Shown: positions 1 to 7,426, counted from the stretch's first letter. The stretch: 52,201 nucleotides of DNA from Actinomadura sp. 6K520 (GCF_004349245.1 NZ_SMLC01000039.1:1-52201); one strand, 5' to 3'. The notes: generated by a model from the sequence alone, not told the origin. Program-made: numbers and translations.

Positions 1-25
1 GGAAGGGCGGGCGAGCTTCGGACAT
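1..25 (-). CDS. 5' end of an unidentified gene (truncated by the window edge)
   Basis: Only the first eight codons are inside the window. On the minus strand an ATG at 25 follows an AGAGGAGG ribosome binding site by five bases and reads MSEARPPF. The product cannot be identified. It is divergent from the TetR gene at 117 and shares the palindromic operator region between them, so it is probably that regulator's target. Confidence 0.6.
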
Positions 26-42
26 GACGGCCTCCTCTGGTT

Positions 43-93
43 GAGAACGTACGTTCTCGACATCTGCCGCTAACCTAGGGAACGGTCGTTCTC
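43..93. promoter_or_regulatory. Two palindromic operator candidates in a divergent promoter region
   Basis: A perfect 16-bp palindrome GAGAACGTACGTTCTC lies at 43-58. A second, imperfect copy, GGGAACGGTCGTTCTC, lies at 78-93. Both have the GAAC-N-GTTC symmetry common for TetR-family dimers and sit between the truncated minus-strand gene and the TetR gene. Binding by the adjacent TetR to repress both directions is inferred. Confidence 0.65.
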
Positions 94-116
94 GACGTCA
101 AGGCAGGAGCGATGTG

Positions 117-686
117 ATGCCGGCCGCGATCACGCAGGAGCAGCAGGCCCGGGACCGCGGGGCACTGCTGGACGTCGCCGAGGACCTCTTCTACTCGCGG
201 GGCGTCCAAGCGGTCGGCATGGACGAGCTGCGGGCCGTCTCAGGGCTGCCCCTGAAGCGCATCTATCGCCTCTTCCCGACGAAGGAGTCCCTCGTCGTCG
301 CGATGCTGGAGCGCCGCGACCGGCGCTGGCGGGGGAGCCTGGCGGCCTACGTGGCGAAGGTGCCGGACCCCCGGGAACGCGTGCTCGCGATGTTCGACTG
401 GCTCGGCGGGTGGTTCGCGGAGCCCGGCTTCCGCGGCTGCGCGTGGGCCAACGTCCACGGCGAGCTCGGCGCGTCGTCCCCGGCCATCGCCGCGGCGGTG
501 CGTGCGCACAAGCGGGCGTTCCACGACCAGGTCGTCGAGCTGGTCTCCGCCGTGGCCCCGTCCGCCGCCGAACCGATCCACCTGCTCGCGGAGGGGGCCA
601 TCGTGGTGGCCGGCGTCCACGGCGACCCCGCGGCGGCCACCGGCGCCCGAACCGGCGCCCGCGCCCTGCTGGACGGGACCTCCTAG
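117..686 (+). CDS. TetR/AcrR-family transcriptional regulator
   Basis: A 189-residue one-component repressor. The N-terminal helix-turn-helix spans roughly residues 12-57, with the family pattern of a helix followed by LFYSRG, the recognition region GLPLKRIYRLFPTKESL, and then a longer ligand-binding helical domain. The length is typical of the family. I chose ATG 117 because AGGAG ends seven bases upstream; a GTG at 114 is also in frame. The gene is divergent from the truncated minus-strand gene and the palindromes between them are likely its operators. The ligand is unknown. The MFS gene downstream is 263 bp away and may be unrelated in regulation. Confidence 0.85.
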   Translation: MPAAITQEQQARDRGALLDVAEDLFYSRGVQAVGMDELRAVSGLPLKRIYRLFPTKESLVVAMLERRDRRWRGSLAAYVAKVPDPRERVLAMFDWLGGWFAEPGFRGCAWANVHGELGASSPAIAAAVRAHKRAFHDQVVELVSAVAPSAAEPIHLLAEGAIVVAGVHGDPAAATGARTGARALLDGTS

Positions 687-764
687 CCATACTCGGCCCC
701 GCCCAACGGACCCCGTGGGGCCTTGGCGCTGGAAAACGGGCTGCTCCGGTGGCCGGCGGTCGGG

Positions 765-843
765 TAGCGTGCGGGCCATGTCGAGCCCCGAGGCGTCCAG
801 GGTGGGGGCTTTCGGTCACGCCGTCAGCTCCCTGAACCACTGA
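765..843 (+). other. Candidate promoter box and leaderless 21-codon upstream ORF before the MFS exporter
   Basis: A TAGCGT box at 765-770 is followed seven bases later by an ATG at 778. That ORF runs 21 codons to a TGA at 841-843. The spacing is the leaderless pattern seen at several genes in this window. The ORF lies 106 nt upstream of the MFS start, and a perfect ACGAGA/TCTCGT stem-loop at 904-922 sits between them. A leader peptide controlling the exporter is an inference; no clear -35 element is visible. The rest of the 687-949 gap shows nothing else. Confidence 0.35.
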
Positions 844-949
844 GCTCCCCGTCCCGCCGCGCCCGCGGCCGGACCGGTGCGCCATCGGGCGCTGACCGCG
901 GTGACGAGACGTCCCCTCTCGTACTCCTCCTCACCTCGGGATCGACTCG

Positions 950-2179
950 ATGCCTCTCTCGCTGTACCTGCTCGCCCTGGCGGTCTTCGCCATGGGCACC
1001 TCGGAGTTCATGCTGGCCGGGCTCCTCCCGGACATCGCCGCGGACCTCGGCGTCACGGTCGGGGCGGCGGGCACCCTCACCTCGGCCTTCGCGATCGGGA
1101 TGGTCGCCGGTGCCCCGCTCATGGCCGCGCTCGCCCGCAACCGGCCCGGACGGGCCGCCCTGCTCGGCTTCCTCCTGCTGTTCTCGGCGGCCCACGCCGT
1201 GGGCGCCGTCACCACGAGCCTCCCGGTGCTGCTCACGACCCGCGTGCTCGCGGCGCTCGCGAACGCGGGATTCCTCGCCGTGGCCCTGACGACCGCCGCC
1301 GCGCTCGTCCCGCCCGGCCGGAAGGGACGCGCGCTCGCCGTACTGCTGTCGGGCACGACGATCGCCACGATCGCCGGGGTCCCCGGGGGATCGGTGCTCG
1401 GCACGCTGCTCGGGTGGCGGGCCACGTTCTGGGCCGTCGCCGCGCTCTGCCTGCCCGCGGCCGCCGGCGTCCTCAAGGCGATCCCGGGCCGCCGCGCGGA
1501 GCCGGACACCGCCGCGTCGCCGCTGCGCGCGGAGCTCGCCCGGCTCGCGAGGCCGCGGCTGCTGCTCGTCATGCTGCTCGGCGCGCTGGTCAACGCGGCG
1601 ACCTTCGCGAGCTTCACGTTCCTCGCCCCGGTCGTGACCGGCACCGGCGGGCTGGACGAATGGTGGGTGCCGGTCGCCCTGGTGCTCTTCGGCGCCGGGT
1701 CCTTCGCCGGGGTGACCATCGCGGGACGGCTGTCCGACCGCCGTCCCGGCCTGGTCATCGCGGTCGGCGGACCGCTGCTGCTCGCGGGCTGGCCGGCCCT
1801 GGCGGTGCTCGCCGGCGAGCCGGTCGCACTGCTGACCCTCGTGTTCGTCCAGGGCACCCTCTCGTTCGCGCTGGGCGGCACGCTGATCACGCGCGTCCTC
1901 TACGAGGCGGCGGGAGCCCCCACCATGGCCGGCTCCTACTCGATCGCGGCGCTCAACGTCGGCGCCGCCGCCGGCCCCCTCATCGCCGCGACCACCCTCG
2001 GCACCGCGGCCGGCGAACTCGGGCCCCTGTGGACGAGCGGACTCCTCGTCGCCGTCGCCCTGCTCCTGGCGCTCCCCTTCCGCCCCGCGGTCACGGGCGA
2101 CCAGCGGCACGCGGCGCCGCAGGGCCGCGTAGAGAGGACGCACCCACCACACACCGAAAGCGACCATCACCGCCACTGA
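950..2179 (+). CDS. MFS drug exporter, Cmx/CmlR (chloramphenicol efflux) type
   Basis: A 409-residue, about 12-helix major facilitator. The N-terminus contains LALAVFAMGTSEFMLAGLL followed by the helix 2 region with AFAIGMVAGAP, which is the hallmark start of Cmx/CmrA-type phenicol exporters and the related arabinose-efflux group. It would sit in the cytoplasmic membrane and exchange drug for protons. Its C-terminal tail is polar and histidine-rich (ending HHRH). No strong ribosome binding site precedes ATG 950, which fits either a poor site or attenuation by the upstream ORF. Substrate specificity cannot be fixed from sequence alone; chloramphenicol is the best guess from family resemblance. 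Confidence 0.85.
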   Translation: MPLSLYLLALAVFAMGTSEFMLAGLLPDIAADLGVTVGAAGTLTSAFAIGMVAGAPLMAALARNRPGRAALLGFLLLFSAAHAVGAVTTSLPVLLTTRVLAALANAGFLAVALTTAAALVPPGRKGRALAVLLSGTTIATIAGVPGGSVLGTLLGWRATFWAVAALCLPAAAGVLKAIPGRRAEPDTAASPLRAELARLARPRLLLVMLLGALVNAATFASFTFLAPVVTGTGGLDEWWVPVALVLFGAGSFAGVTIAGRLSDRRPGLVIAVGGPLLLAGWPALAVLAGEPVALLTLVFVQGTLSFALGGTLITRVLYEAAGAPTMAGSYSIAALNVGAAAGPLIAATTLGTAAGELGPLWTSGLLVAVALLLALPFRPAVTGDQRHAAPQGRVERTHPPHTESDHHRH

Positions 2180-2308
2180 GGGATTCGTCCGCGAGGGGCC
2201 GACCCGGACGTGCGGGCGAAGCTTGCCCGATCCGGGGCAGCCGATGACTTTCCTCCGCCGCCGAGGTCGGTACAGGCTGCACACAGGCTCCTCGTGGAGG
2301 GAGGGAAC

Positions 2309-2650
2309 ATGGCGCTGGACCTCTTCGCCGGCATTCCCGTCACCGACTACAACGCGGCGCTGCCGTGGTACGAGCGGTTCTTCGGCAGGGAGCCGTCGTT
2401 CCTGCCGAACGACGTCGAGGCCGTGTGGGAGGTGGCCGAGCACCGGTACGTCTACATCGTCCAGGACCCGGACCGCGCGGGGCACGCCCTGGTGTTCTCG
2501 TACGTCGACGACCTCGACGAGCGGGTCGGGGCGATCACCGCACGCGGAACCGAACCCGCGGATCGCGAAACGTACGGGAACGGCGTGACGAAGGTGATCT
2601 ACCGGGACCCCGACGGCAACGAGATCAGCCTCGGCGGCGGGCCGGGCTGA
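2309..2650 (+). CDS. VOC-superfamily (glyoxalase/bleomycin-resistance fold) protein
   Basis: A 113-residue single-domain protein. It starts with the beta-alpha pattern LDLFAGIPVTDYNAALPWYERFFG and ends with the typical VOC strand YRDPDGNEISLGG, where the Glu of NEI is the usual metal-ligand position. ATG 2309 is preceded by an excellent GGAGGGAGG site, which rules out the longer upstream reading. VOC proteins act as dimers in lyase, dioxygenase or drug-binding roles; which applies here cannot be told. It lies between a drug exporter and an HxlR regulator, so a detoxification or resistance role is possible but unproven. Confidence 0.85.
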   Translation: MALDLFAGIPVTDYNAALPWYERFFGREPSFLPNDVEAVWEVAEHRYVYIVQDPDRAGHALVFSYVDDLDERVGAITARGTEPADRETYGNGVTKVIYRDPDGNEISLGGGPG

Positions 2651-2695
2651 GCCCAGGAGATCCCGACCCCGTCGACCCAGGCGGCTCAGGGCGTT

Positions 2696-3142
2696 TCAGG
2701 GCGTCAGGACGCCGCGTCCGGTGGGCGAGTGGGCGCCCTGGCGGGCCTCGTTGCCGCAGTGGCGGCAGATCACCATCGGGCTGACCGGGTTGCCGCAGGA
2801 ATGCTGCCAGCGGACGGGCGGGTCGTCCGCGTGCAGGTGGCGGTCGCCCCACTTCATCAGCATGAGCAGGACGTCGCTCAACTCGACGCCCGCGGCGGTC
2901 AGGTGGTACTCGTAGCGGGCGGGCCGGTCGCTGTAGCGCTCGCGGCGGATGATGCCGTTCGCCTCCAGTTTGCGGAGGCGGGAGGTGAGGATGTCGCGCG
3001 ACGCCCCGGTGTTCCGGGCGATCCGGTCGAAGCGCCGCACCCCGTACACGAGTTCGCGGATCACGAGCAGGCTCCAGCGCTCGCCGACCAGATCCAGCGT
3101 GTCGGCGACCGAGCACTCGCGCGGATGGGCGTCCTTCGGCAT
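2696..3142 (-). CDS. HxlR-family winged-helix regulator
   Basis: A 148-residue regulator. The N-terminal ECSVADTLDLVGERWSLLVIREL is the HxlR signature, followed by the winged helix (RILTSRLRKL-like region and the RYEYHLTAAG wing). The C-terminus carries an extra CGNP...CRHCG segment resembling a small zinc ribbon, as in many actinobacterial members. ATG 3142 is chosen because a TAGGCT -10 box ends seven bases upstream, giving a probable leaderless mRNA, and because the ORF upstream of it has no family similarity. These factors usually sense aldehydes or redox state; the effector and target here are not evident. Confidence 0.9.
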   Translation of the reverse strand: MPKDAHPRECSVADTLDLVGERWSLLVIRELVYGVRRFDRIARNTGASRDILTSRLRKLEANGIIRRERYSDRPARYEYHLTAAGVELSDVLLMLMKWGDRHLHADDPPVRWQHSCGNPVSPMVICRHCGNEARQGAHSPTGRGVLTP

Positions 3143-3319
3143 ACCACGCAGCCTAATGCGCCGCTCCCGTTGTTCCGTCGGGCCGACGGCCCGCACCGGT
3201 CGTGACCGGGCCGGCGGCGGCGTCCCGTCCGGGTCCGCGGGCGGTGCGCCACGGTCCGGTGCGGGCCGGTGGGCGTCCGTGGACGCCGCACCGGCCGCCG
3301 TGCCCGTCCGGCCCATGCG

Positions 3320-4483
3320 TCAGAGTCGCTCGATGACGGTGGCGTTGGCCAGGCCGCCCGCTTCGCACATGGTCTGGAGGCCGTAGCGTCCGCCGCGGTC
3401 TTCGAGGGCGTGCAGGAGCGTCGTCATGATGCGGGTACCGCTGGCGCCGAGCGGGTGGCCGATCGCGATCGCGCCGCCGCGGACGTTGACCCGGGCCGGG
3501 TCGGCGCCGGTCTCGCGCTGCCAGGCCAGGACGACCGGGGCGAACGCCTCGTTCACCTCGAACAGGTCGATGTCGCCGAGGGACAGGCCGGCCCGCTCCA
3601 GGACCTTCCCGGTCGCCGGGATGATCGCGGTGAGCATCAGCAGCGGGTCGTCGCCGGTCACGGCGAACGCGTGGAAGCGGGCGCGGGGACGCAGGCCGAG
3701 GCGTTCGGCCACATCGGCGCCCATGACGAGCACGGCGGCGGCGCCGTCGTTGATCGGGGACGCGTTGCCCGCGGTGATCTTCCAGGCGATCTCGGGGAAC
3801 CGCTCGGCCGTGCGCTCGTCGTAGTAGGCGGGTCCGAGCCCGGCGAGGATCTCCGGGGACGTCCCGGGACGGACGGTCTCGTCCCACTGGCCCGCCCAGG
3901 CGACCTCGCGGTCGAACTCGCCGTTCTTCCACGCTTCGGCGGCGCGGCGGTGCGACTCGTAGGCGAAGGCGTCGAGTTCCTCGCGGGGCAGGTCCCAGCG
4001 GGCGGCGATCAGTTCGGCGCTGATGCCCTGGCCGACGAGGCCGTCCGGGTACCGCTCGCCGAGCAGCGTCCCGAACGGGTCGGTGCCGGGCAGCACGCTC
4101 GACCCCATCGGCACGCGGGACATCGACTCGACGCCGCACGCGATCGCGATGTCGTAGGCGCCGCTCTGCACGCCCTGCGCCGCGATGTGCAGGGCCTGCT
4201 GCGACGAGCCGCACTGCCGGTCGACGGTCATGGCGGGGACGCTCTCCGGGAACCCCGCGGCGAGGACGGCCGTGCGGGTGATGTTGAGCGCCTGGTCGCC
4301 GACCTGGGTGACGACGCCGCCGACGACGTCGTCCACCTGGGCCGGGTCGACGCCCGCGCGTTCGACGAGCGTCTGCAGCGTCCGGGCCAGCAGGTCGGCC
4401 GGGTGGTCGTCGTGCAGCGTCCCGTTCGGTTTGCCCTTGCCCACCGGGGTGCGCACGGCCTCCACGATCACCGCGTCGCGCAT
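3320..4483 (-). CDS. Acetyl-CoA acyltransferase / 3-ketoacyl-CoA thiolase
   Basis: A 387-residue thiolase catalysing thiolytic cleavage of 3-ketoacyl-CoA, or the reverse condensation. The nucleophile is Cys91 in DRQCGSS. His343 in GHPLGAS and Cys373 in the MCEAGGLANA motif complete the active site. The DxFEVNEAFAP segment is also typical. Its close match to fadA-like degradative thiolases favours beta-oxidation. ATG 4483 is chosen because GGAGGTGGGAG lies just upstream. It is encoded alone, 176 bp upstream of the HxlR gene on the same strand. A long nested inverted repeat directly before the ribosome binding site probably regulates it. Confidence 0.93.
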   Translation of the reverse strand: MRDAVIVEAVRTPVGKGKPNGTLHDDHPADLLARTLQTLVERAGVDPAQVDDVVGGVVTQVGDQALNITRTAVLAAGFPESVPAMTVDRQCGSSQQALHIAAQGVQSGAYDIAIACGVESMSRVPMGSSVLPGTDPFGTLLGERYPDGLVGQGISAELIAARWDLPREELDAFAYESHRRAAEAWKNGEFDREVAWAGQWDETVRPGTSPEILAGLGPAYYDERTAERFPEIAWKITAGNASPINDGAAAVLVMGADVAERLGLRPRARFHAFAVTGDDPLLMLTAIIPATGKVLERAGLSLGDIDLFEVNEAFAPVVLAWQRETGADPARVNVRGGAIAIGHPLGASGTRIMTTLLHALEDRGGRYGLQTMCEAGGLANATVIERL

Positions 4484-4496
4484 GACTCCCACCTCC

Positions 4497-4552
4497 GTTG
4501 TGTTTTCCAACTCACCACCGGAGTATCCGGTCAGTAAGTTGGAAAACACAAC
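4497..4552 (-). promoter_or_regulatory. Nested perfect inverted repeat upstream of the thiolase
   Basis: Arms GTTGTGTTTTCCAACT (4497-4512) and its exact complement (4537-4552) form a perfect 16-bp inverted repeat around a 24-nt centre. Inside lies a second perfect palindrome, ACCGGAGTATCCGGT (4517-4531). The outer arm abuts the thiolase ribosome binding site. It could be a double operator for a dimeric repressor or an RNA hairpin in the 5' leader. Confidence 0.7.
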
Positions 4553-4587
4553 CCACTAGGTGCGTGGGCTGCCTCACACGAGAGAAA

Positions 4588-4623
4588 CCCGGGAGCCCGG
4601 CGTATACCGCCGCGACTCCCGGG
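4588..4623 (-). terminator. Terminator-like hairpin after the 4636-4743 small ORF
   Basis: A perfect 8-bp inverted repeat CCCGGGAG/CTCCCGGG with a 20-nt loop. On the minus strand it is followed by TTTCTCTC. It lies just downstream of the small ORF's TGA at 4636. Confidence 0.5.
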
Positions 4624-4635
4624 CCGTCGGACCGC

Positions 4636-4743
4636 TCAGCGGGAGGGGCCCATACTGTGGTCCGTCTCTTTCCTCCATACGCCGAAGGGCCCCGTGGTGG
4701 AGCCGCCCGACAGTGCGAGGTCGGACAAGCGCACCTCCTTCAT
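4636..4743 (-). CDS. Candidate small ORF (35 codons, or 30 from an internal TTG)
   Basis: A short minus-strand reading frame between the thiolase and the Asp23 operon. Third codon positions are about 90% G or C, as in real genes here. A full AAGGAGGTG Shine-Dalgarno match sits inside it, five bases before an in-frame TTG, so translation may start at that TTG (30 residues, MSDLALSGGS...) rather than at ATG 4743. The peptide is rich in Gly, Ser and Thr, contains GPFGVW, and ends GPSR. It has no recognised family. A terminator-like hairpin follows. It could be a secreted or modified peptide, or a chance frame. Confidence 0.4.
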   Translation of the reverse strand: MKEVRLSDLALSGGSTTGPFGVWRKETDHSMGPSR

Positions 4744-4825
4744 GCCCTTGACGTCACGTTCACCTCGGACACTAGCCCCAAATACCCCGAAAAGCCCCCA
4801 ATGGGGATTCAAGGGCCAGCAAGCA

Positions 4826-5407
4826 TCAGCTGACGGTCGGTGCCCGCTCCCCCGACACGAGGCGCAGCCGCACCACCGTGGGCACCGAGTCACGCTCGAG
4901 AGCGGCGCGCAGGCGCGGCACGGCCTCGTCCTGGACGCGCCCGCGCAGTTCGGCGGGGTCCGCGTCCCGCCCGTACGCGATGTTCAGCCACAACTCGGGC
5001 GCCCGGGACGAGCCGAGCAGCCGGGCCCGCACGTTCTGGACGCCCGGATACTCGCCGATCTCGGCTTCGAGCGCGCCGGCGATGGCCTTGGCCGACAGCC
5101 GCGTCGTCCCCGCCCCGGCGTCCGGCTCCAGCGCCAGGCCGGGGAGCCTCCCGGTGCGTCCCTGGGCGAGCAGCCAGGCGAGCCCGAGCAGCGCCAGGAC
5201 CACCGCCGCGGCGGCGACGGCCGGCCAGAACCAGTCGTTGTCCTCGGCGAAGCGGCGCGCCCCGGCGGTGAGGACCGGCGCGGACGCCCGCCCGTCACCG
5301 AAGGCGCCCAGCCCCCGGGCGAGGCCCGCACCCCCCGCGGCCGTGAGGACGACGCCCGACAGGATCAGCCCGGTGCGGTTGAGGTGCGCGGGTCGGCGGT
5401 CCATCAC
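4826..5407 (-). CDS. amaP: AmaP-like membrane anchor protein of the Asp23 operon
   Basis: A 193-residue protein with two predicted membrane helices, near residues 12-30 and 62-80, and a C-terminal cytoplasmic domain (from about 98) with the Asp23-like pattern SAKAIAGALEAEIGEYPGVQNVRARLLG. In Firmicutes AmaP anchors Asp23 to the membrane; this is the actinobacterial counterpart by architecture and position. It is the last gene of a chain whose members overlap by 4 bp (start inside the 5404 gene's stop). A paralogue lies at 10470-11030. The assignment is by resemblance and context, so function at the envelope is inferred. Confidence 0.75.
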   Translation of the reverse strand: MMDRRPAHLNRTGLILSGVVLTAAGGAGLARGLGAFGDGRASAPVLTAGARRFAEDNDWFWPAVAAAAVVLALLGLAWLLAQGRTGRLPGLALEPDAGAGTTRLSAKAIAGALEAEIGEYPGVQNVRARLLGSSRAPELWLNIAYGRDADPAELRGRVQDEAVPRLRAALERDSVPTVVRLRLVSGERAPTVS

Positions 5408-6012
5408 GCCCCCCGGTGCCGCAGCTGCACCCGCACGGACCGGTCGGGCAGCGGCTCAAGCCGGTCGAGACGGTCGTGCACCGCCTCGGCTACGCCCTCG
5501 TCCAGCCCCGCGGGCTCGTGCACGGGCGTCTTGGCCACCACCCTCACCCGGCGGCGCCCCAGCCGGACCCGTGTCACACCCGACACGCCCGGCGCCTCCT
5601 CGGCCGCCGCGGCCACGGCGCGTTTGAGCCCGCGCCTGCTCACCCCCATCACCAGGCCCGGGTCGTCGCCGTGCAGCGGAACCATCCGGGACCGGCCCGG
5701 CAGCAGGGCCGCCAGCAGGAAGAGCAGCCCGAGCAGCGCCAGCGCGGCGAAGATCGCCAGCGCGTACCAGTCGTCCCACTCCGCGTCGTCGACCCACCCG
5801 TAGGGGAAGATGCCCGCGGGGCGGTCGAGCAGCGCCGAGATGACCTCGATCGCGGTGAGCACGCCCGCCGCCGTCAGCAGCAGCGCAGCGACCATGGCGG
5901 ACGGCACCCGCCGGGAGCGGAACACGTGCTTCGCCGCGCGGTCGGCCTTGCGCGAACTGGGCCCCGGCCCTTCCCGCTCGACCGCGGGCCGAAGACCGGC
6001 CTGCGCGGTCAC
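5404..6012 (-). CDS. DUF6286-like two-helix membrane protein of the Asp23 operon
   Basis: A 202-residue protein. Two membrane helices, at about 40-62 and 85-106, are separated by a short acidic/aromatic loop (GWVDDAEWDDWY). They are followed by a basic cytoplasmic domain in which PGVSGVTRVRLGRRRVRVVAKT resembles the alpha-beta pattern of Asp23-type domains. This matches the uncharacterised family that accompanies Asp23 and AmaP in actinomycetes. The start overlaps the previous gene's stop and its own stop overlaps the next start (4 bp each), so it is translationally coupled. It likely forms part of a membrane complex with the other products. Confidence 0.75.
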   Translation of the reverse strand: MTAQAGLRPAVEREGPGPSSRKADRAAKHVFRSRRVPSAMVAALLLTAAGVLTAIEVISALLDRPAGIFPYGWVDDAEWDDWYALAIFAALALLGLLFLLAALLPGRSRMVPLHGDDPGLVMGVSRRGLKRAVAAAAEEAPGVSGVTRVRLGRRRVRVVAKTPVHEPAGLDEGVAEAVHDRLDRLEPLPDRSVRVQLRHRGA

Positions 6013-6362
6013 CGCACGGTCCTTTCACCGGCGCCCGGAAGGCCCAGCTCGGAGACGTCGATGTCCACCTGCCGGACGGTGAGGCCGGTCAGCTCCGCCA
6101 CCCTGTCGCGCACGCGCTCGCGCACCCGCCCCGCCACGGCGCGCACCGGCATCGGGTAGGTCACCGACATCGCCACCTTGGCGGTGACGACGTCCCCGTT
6201 CACCCGGACCTCGGCGCGAGCCGGGCGGCGCCCCGGGACCGGCACGCCGAGCACCGTCCGGCCGACCCCTCCGGACTCGTCCACCTCCGCCGCGGCCCTG
6301 GCGACGATGCGCGCCACGGCCTGCTCGCGGATCGTCGTGGTGCCCCGTTCCCCGTCGTTCAT
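6009..6362 (-). CDS. Asp23/Gls24-family protein
   Basis: A 117-residue soluble protein with the Asp23 arrangement. REQAVARIVARAAAEVDESGGV is the leading helix, a strand region ends RVNGDVVTAKVAMSVTYPMPV, then a helix (VAGRVRERVRDRVAELTGL) precedes the final strand VRQVDIDVSEL. ATG 6362 overlaps the stop of the small membrane gene by 4 bp, which fixes the start; the longer upstream reading is a shadow. Asp23 proteins polymerise beneath the membrane in envelope stress in Firmicutes. The role in actinomycetes is not established. Confidence 0.85.
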   Translation of the reverse strand: MNDGERGTTTIREQAVARIVARAAAEVDESGGVGRTVLGVPVPGRRPARAEVRVNGDVVTAKVAMSVTYPMPVRAVAGRVRERVRDRVAELTGLTVRQVDIDVSELGLPGAGERTVR

Positions 6363-6553
6363 CGCGACCGCCGGCCGGTACCGATCAGCCGCCCGACGTC
6401 GAGGTCTCCCTCGATGGCGCGCCCGACCAGGAAGCCGAGCCCGCCGAGGAACAGGACGATGAAGAACGGCCCGAACCCCCCGAACGCGCCGGCGAACCCG
6501 AGCGCCACCCCGAAAGCCATTCCGACCAGGGGCCACAGCAGTCTCATGTCCAT
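6359..6553 (-). CDS. Small two-helix membrane protein (DUF2273-like) of the Asp23 operon
   Basis: A 64-residue protein, almost entirely hydrophobic and glycine-rich up to about residue 47 (two helices, LLWPLVGMAFGVALGFAGAF and FFIVLFLGGLGFLVGRAI), followed by a charged tail ending GRRSR. Small proteins of this type sit beside asp23 genes in both Firmicutes and actinobacteria. ATG 6553 is 13 bp downstream of the preceding gene's stop and overlaps the Asp23 gene at 6362 by 4 bp. It is probably a membrane scaffold for the Asp23 proteins; that role is inferred. Confidence 0.8.
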   Translation of the reverse strand: MDMRLLWPLVGMAFGVALGFAGAFGGFGPFFIVLFLGGLGFLVGRAIEGDLDVGRLIGTGRRSR

Positions 6554-6566
6554 GACCGAATCCCCC

Positions 6567-6941
6567 TCACCGCACCTGCCGTTCGTCGGCGAAGTCCCCG
6601 ATCAGGACGTTCACCCGCCGCCCACCGGCGAGCGGGCGCACCAGCCGCCGGACGTCATCGGCGATCTCCGCACACGGCCGTCCGTACCTGACGACGACCC
6701 CGACCTCGACCTCCCCGGAACGCACCGCCACCCCCGCGAGCGGCGGTCCCGGACGATGCGTCGCGATCCAGCCGCGCGGCCCGGAGGTCAGTTCCAGCAC
6801 GTCCGGGCACCCCAGCGCCGCCTCGCCGACCCGCAGCGCCAGGTCGACGACCGAGGCCCGCTCCCCGCGTTCCACCACGGACGCCTCCTCCAAGACCCCC
6901 GGACCGGACCCGCCGGGCGCCTCGTCCGTCCAGGCGATCAT
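6567..6941 (-). CDS. Divergent Asp23-like protein
   Basis: A 124-residue protein. The middle and end (VVDLALRVGEAALGCPDVLELTSG, then EVEVGVVVRYG, then helix and NVLIGDF) follow the Asp23 secondary-structure order, but similarity to the two better-preserved copies is weak and a proline/glycine stretch interrupts it. ATG 6941 overlaps the stop of the 6938-7417 gene by 4 bp, which marks the start. It has no membrane segment. It probably assembles with the neighbouring Asp23 proteins; this rests mainly on operon position. Confidence 0.75.
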   Translation of the reverse strand: MIAWTDEAPGGSGPGVLEEASVVERGERASVVDLALRVGEAALGCPDVLELTSGPRGWIATHRPGPPLAGVAVRSGEVEVGVVVRYGRPCAEIADDVRRLVRPLAGGRRVNVLIGDFADERQVR

Positions 6942-7417
6942 CGAACCCGGGGCTCTTCGGACCGCCCGCCCTCGTCGTCGCCGTCCAGGTGGACGTCGTC
7001 CACGGTGATGTTCACCTCGACGACCTCCAGGCCGCACATGTGCTCGACCTCGTTGACGACGTTGGCGCGCACCGCGCCCGCGAGGTCCGGGATCGAGAGC
7101 CCGTATTCGACGACCAGGTCGATGTCCACGGCGGCCTGCCGTTCGCCGACCTGGACGTCCACGCCCTGGGTGTCGTCGGAAGCCACGCCGGGCACCCGCT
7201 CCCTGACCGACCCCAGCGTCCGCGACATCCCCCTGCCCATCGCGTACACGCCGCCGACCTGCCGCGCCGCCATCGTCGCGATCTTGGCGACGACGGTGTC
7301 GGCGATCCGGGTCGTGCCGTCCGACGTGACGAGTTCGCTGGAACCGCCGTCAGGGCCCCGCTTGCGCAACGTCCCCGTGGCGCCCTGACCGGCGGCCCGT
7401 GCGTCGTCCTGACTCAT
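6938..7417 (-). CDS. Asp23/Gls24-family envelope stress protein (first gene of the operon)
   Basis: A 159-residue protein and the most canonical Asp23 copy. After a polar leader, TRIADTVVAKIATMAARQVGGVYAMG matches the family's first helix. GVDVQVGERQAAVDIDLVVEYG and VRANVVNEVEHMCGLEVVEVNITVDDVHL complete the domain. A GGGGGGA ribosome binding site lies just before ATG 7417. It heads a run of six overlapping or nearly overlapping genes (7417 down to 4826), so all are probably one mRNA. An inverted repeat at 7427-7484 occupies the likely promoter region. Confidence 0.9.
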   Translation of the reverse strand: MSQDDARAAGQGATGTLRKRGPDGGSSELVTSDGTTRIADTVVAKIATMAARQVGGVYAMGRGMSRTLGSVRERVPGVASDDTQGVDVQVGERQAAVDIDLVVEYGLSIPDLAGAVRANVVNEVEHMCGLEVVEVNITVDDVHLDGDDEGGRSEEPRVR

Positions 7418-7426
7418 GCCGTCCCC

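Noticed and set aside
824..2485. 553-codon minus-strand ORF opposite the MFS and VOC genes
   Set aside because: Low-complexity Arg/Gly/Glu composition typical of antisense frames in GC-rich DNA; the plus-strand genes have clear families.
4694..5803. 369-codon plus-strand ORF across the Asp23 region
   Set aside because: Shadow of the overlapping Asp23 operon genes, which have coupled starts and membrane segments on the minus strand.
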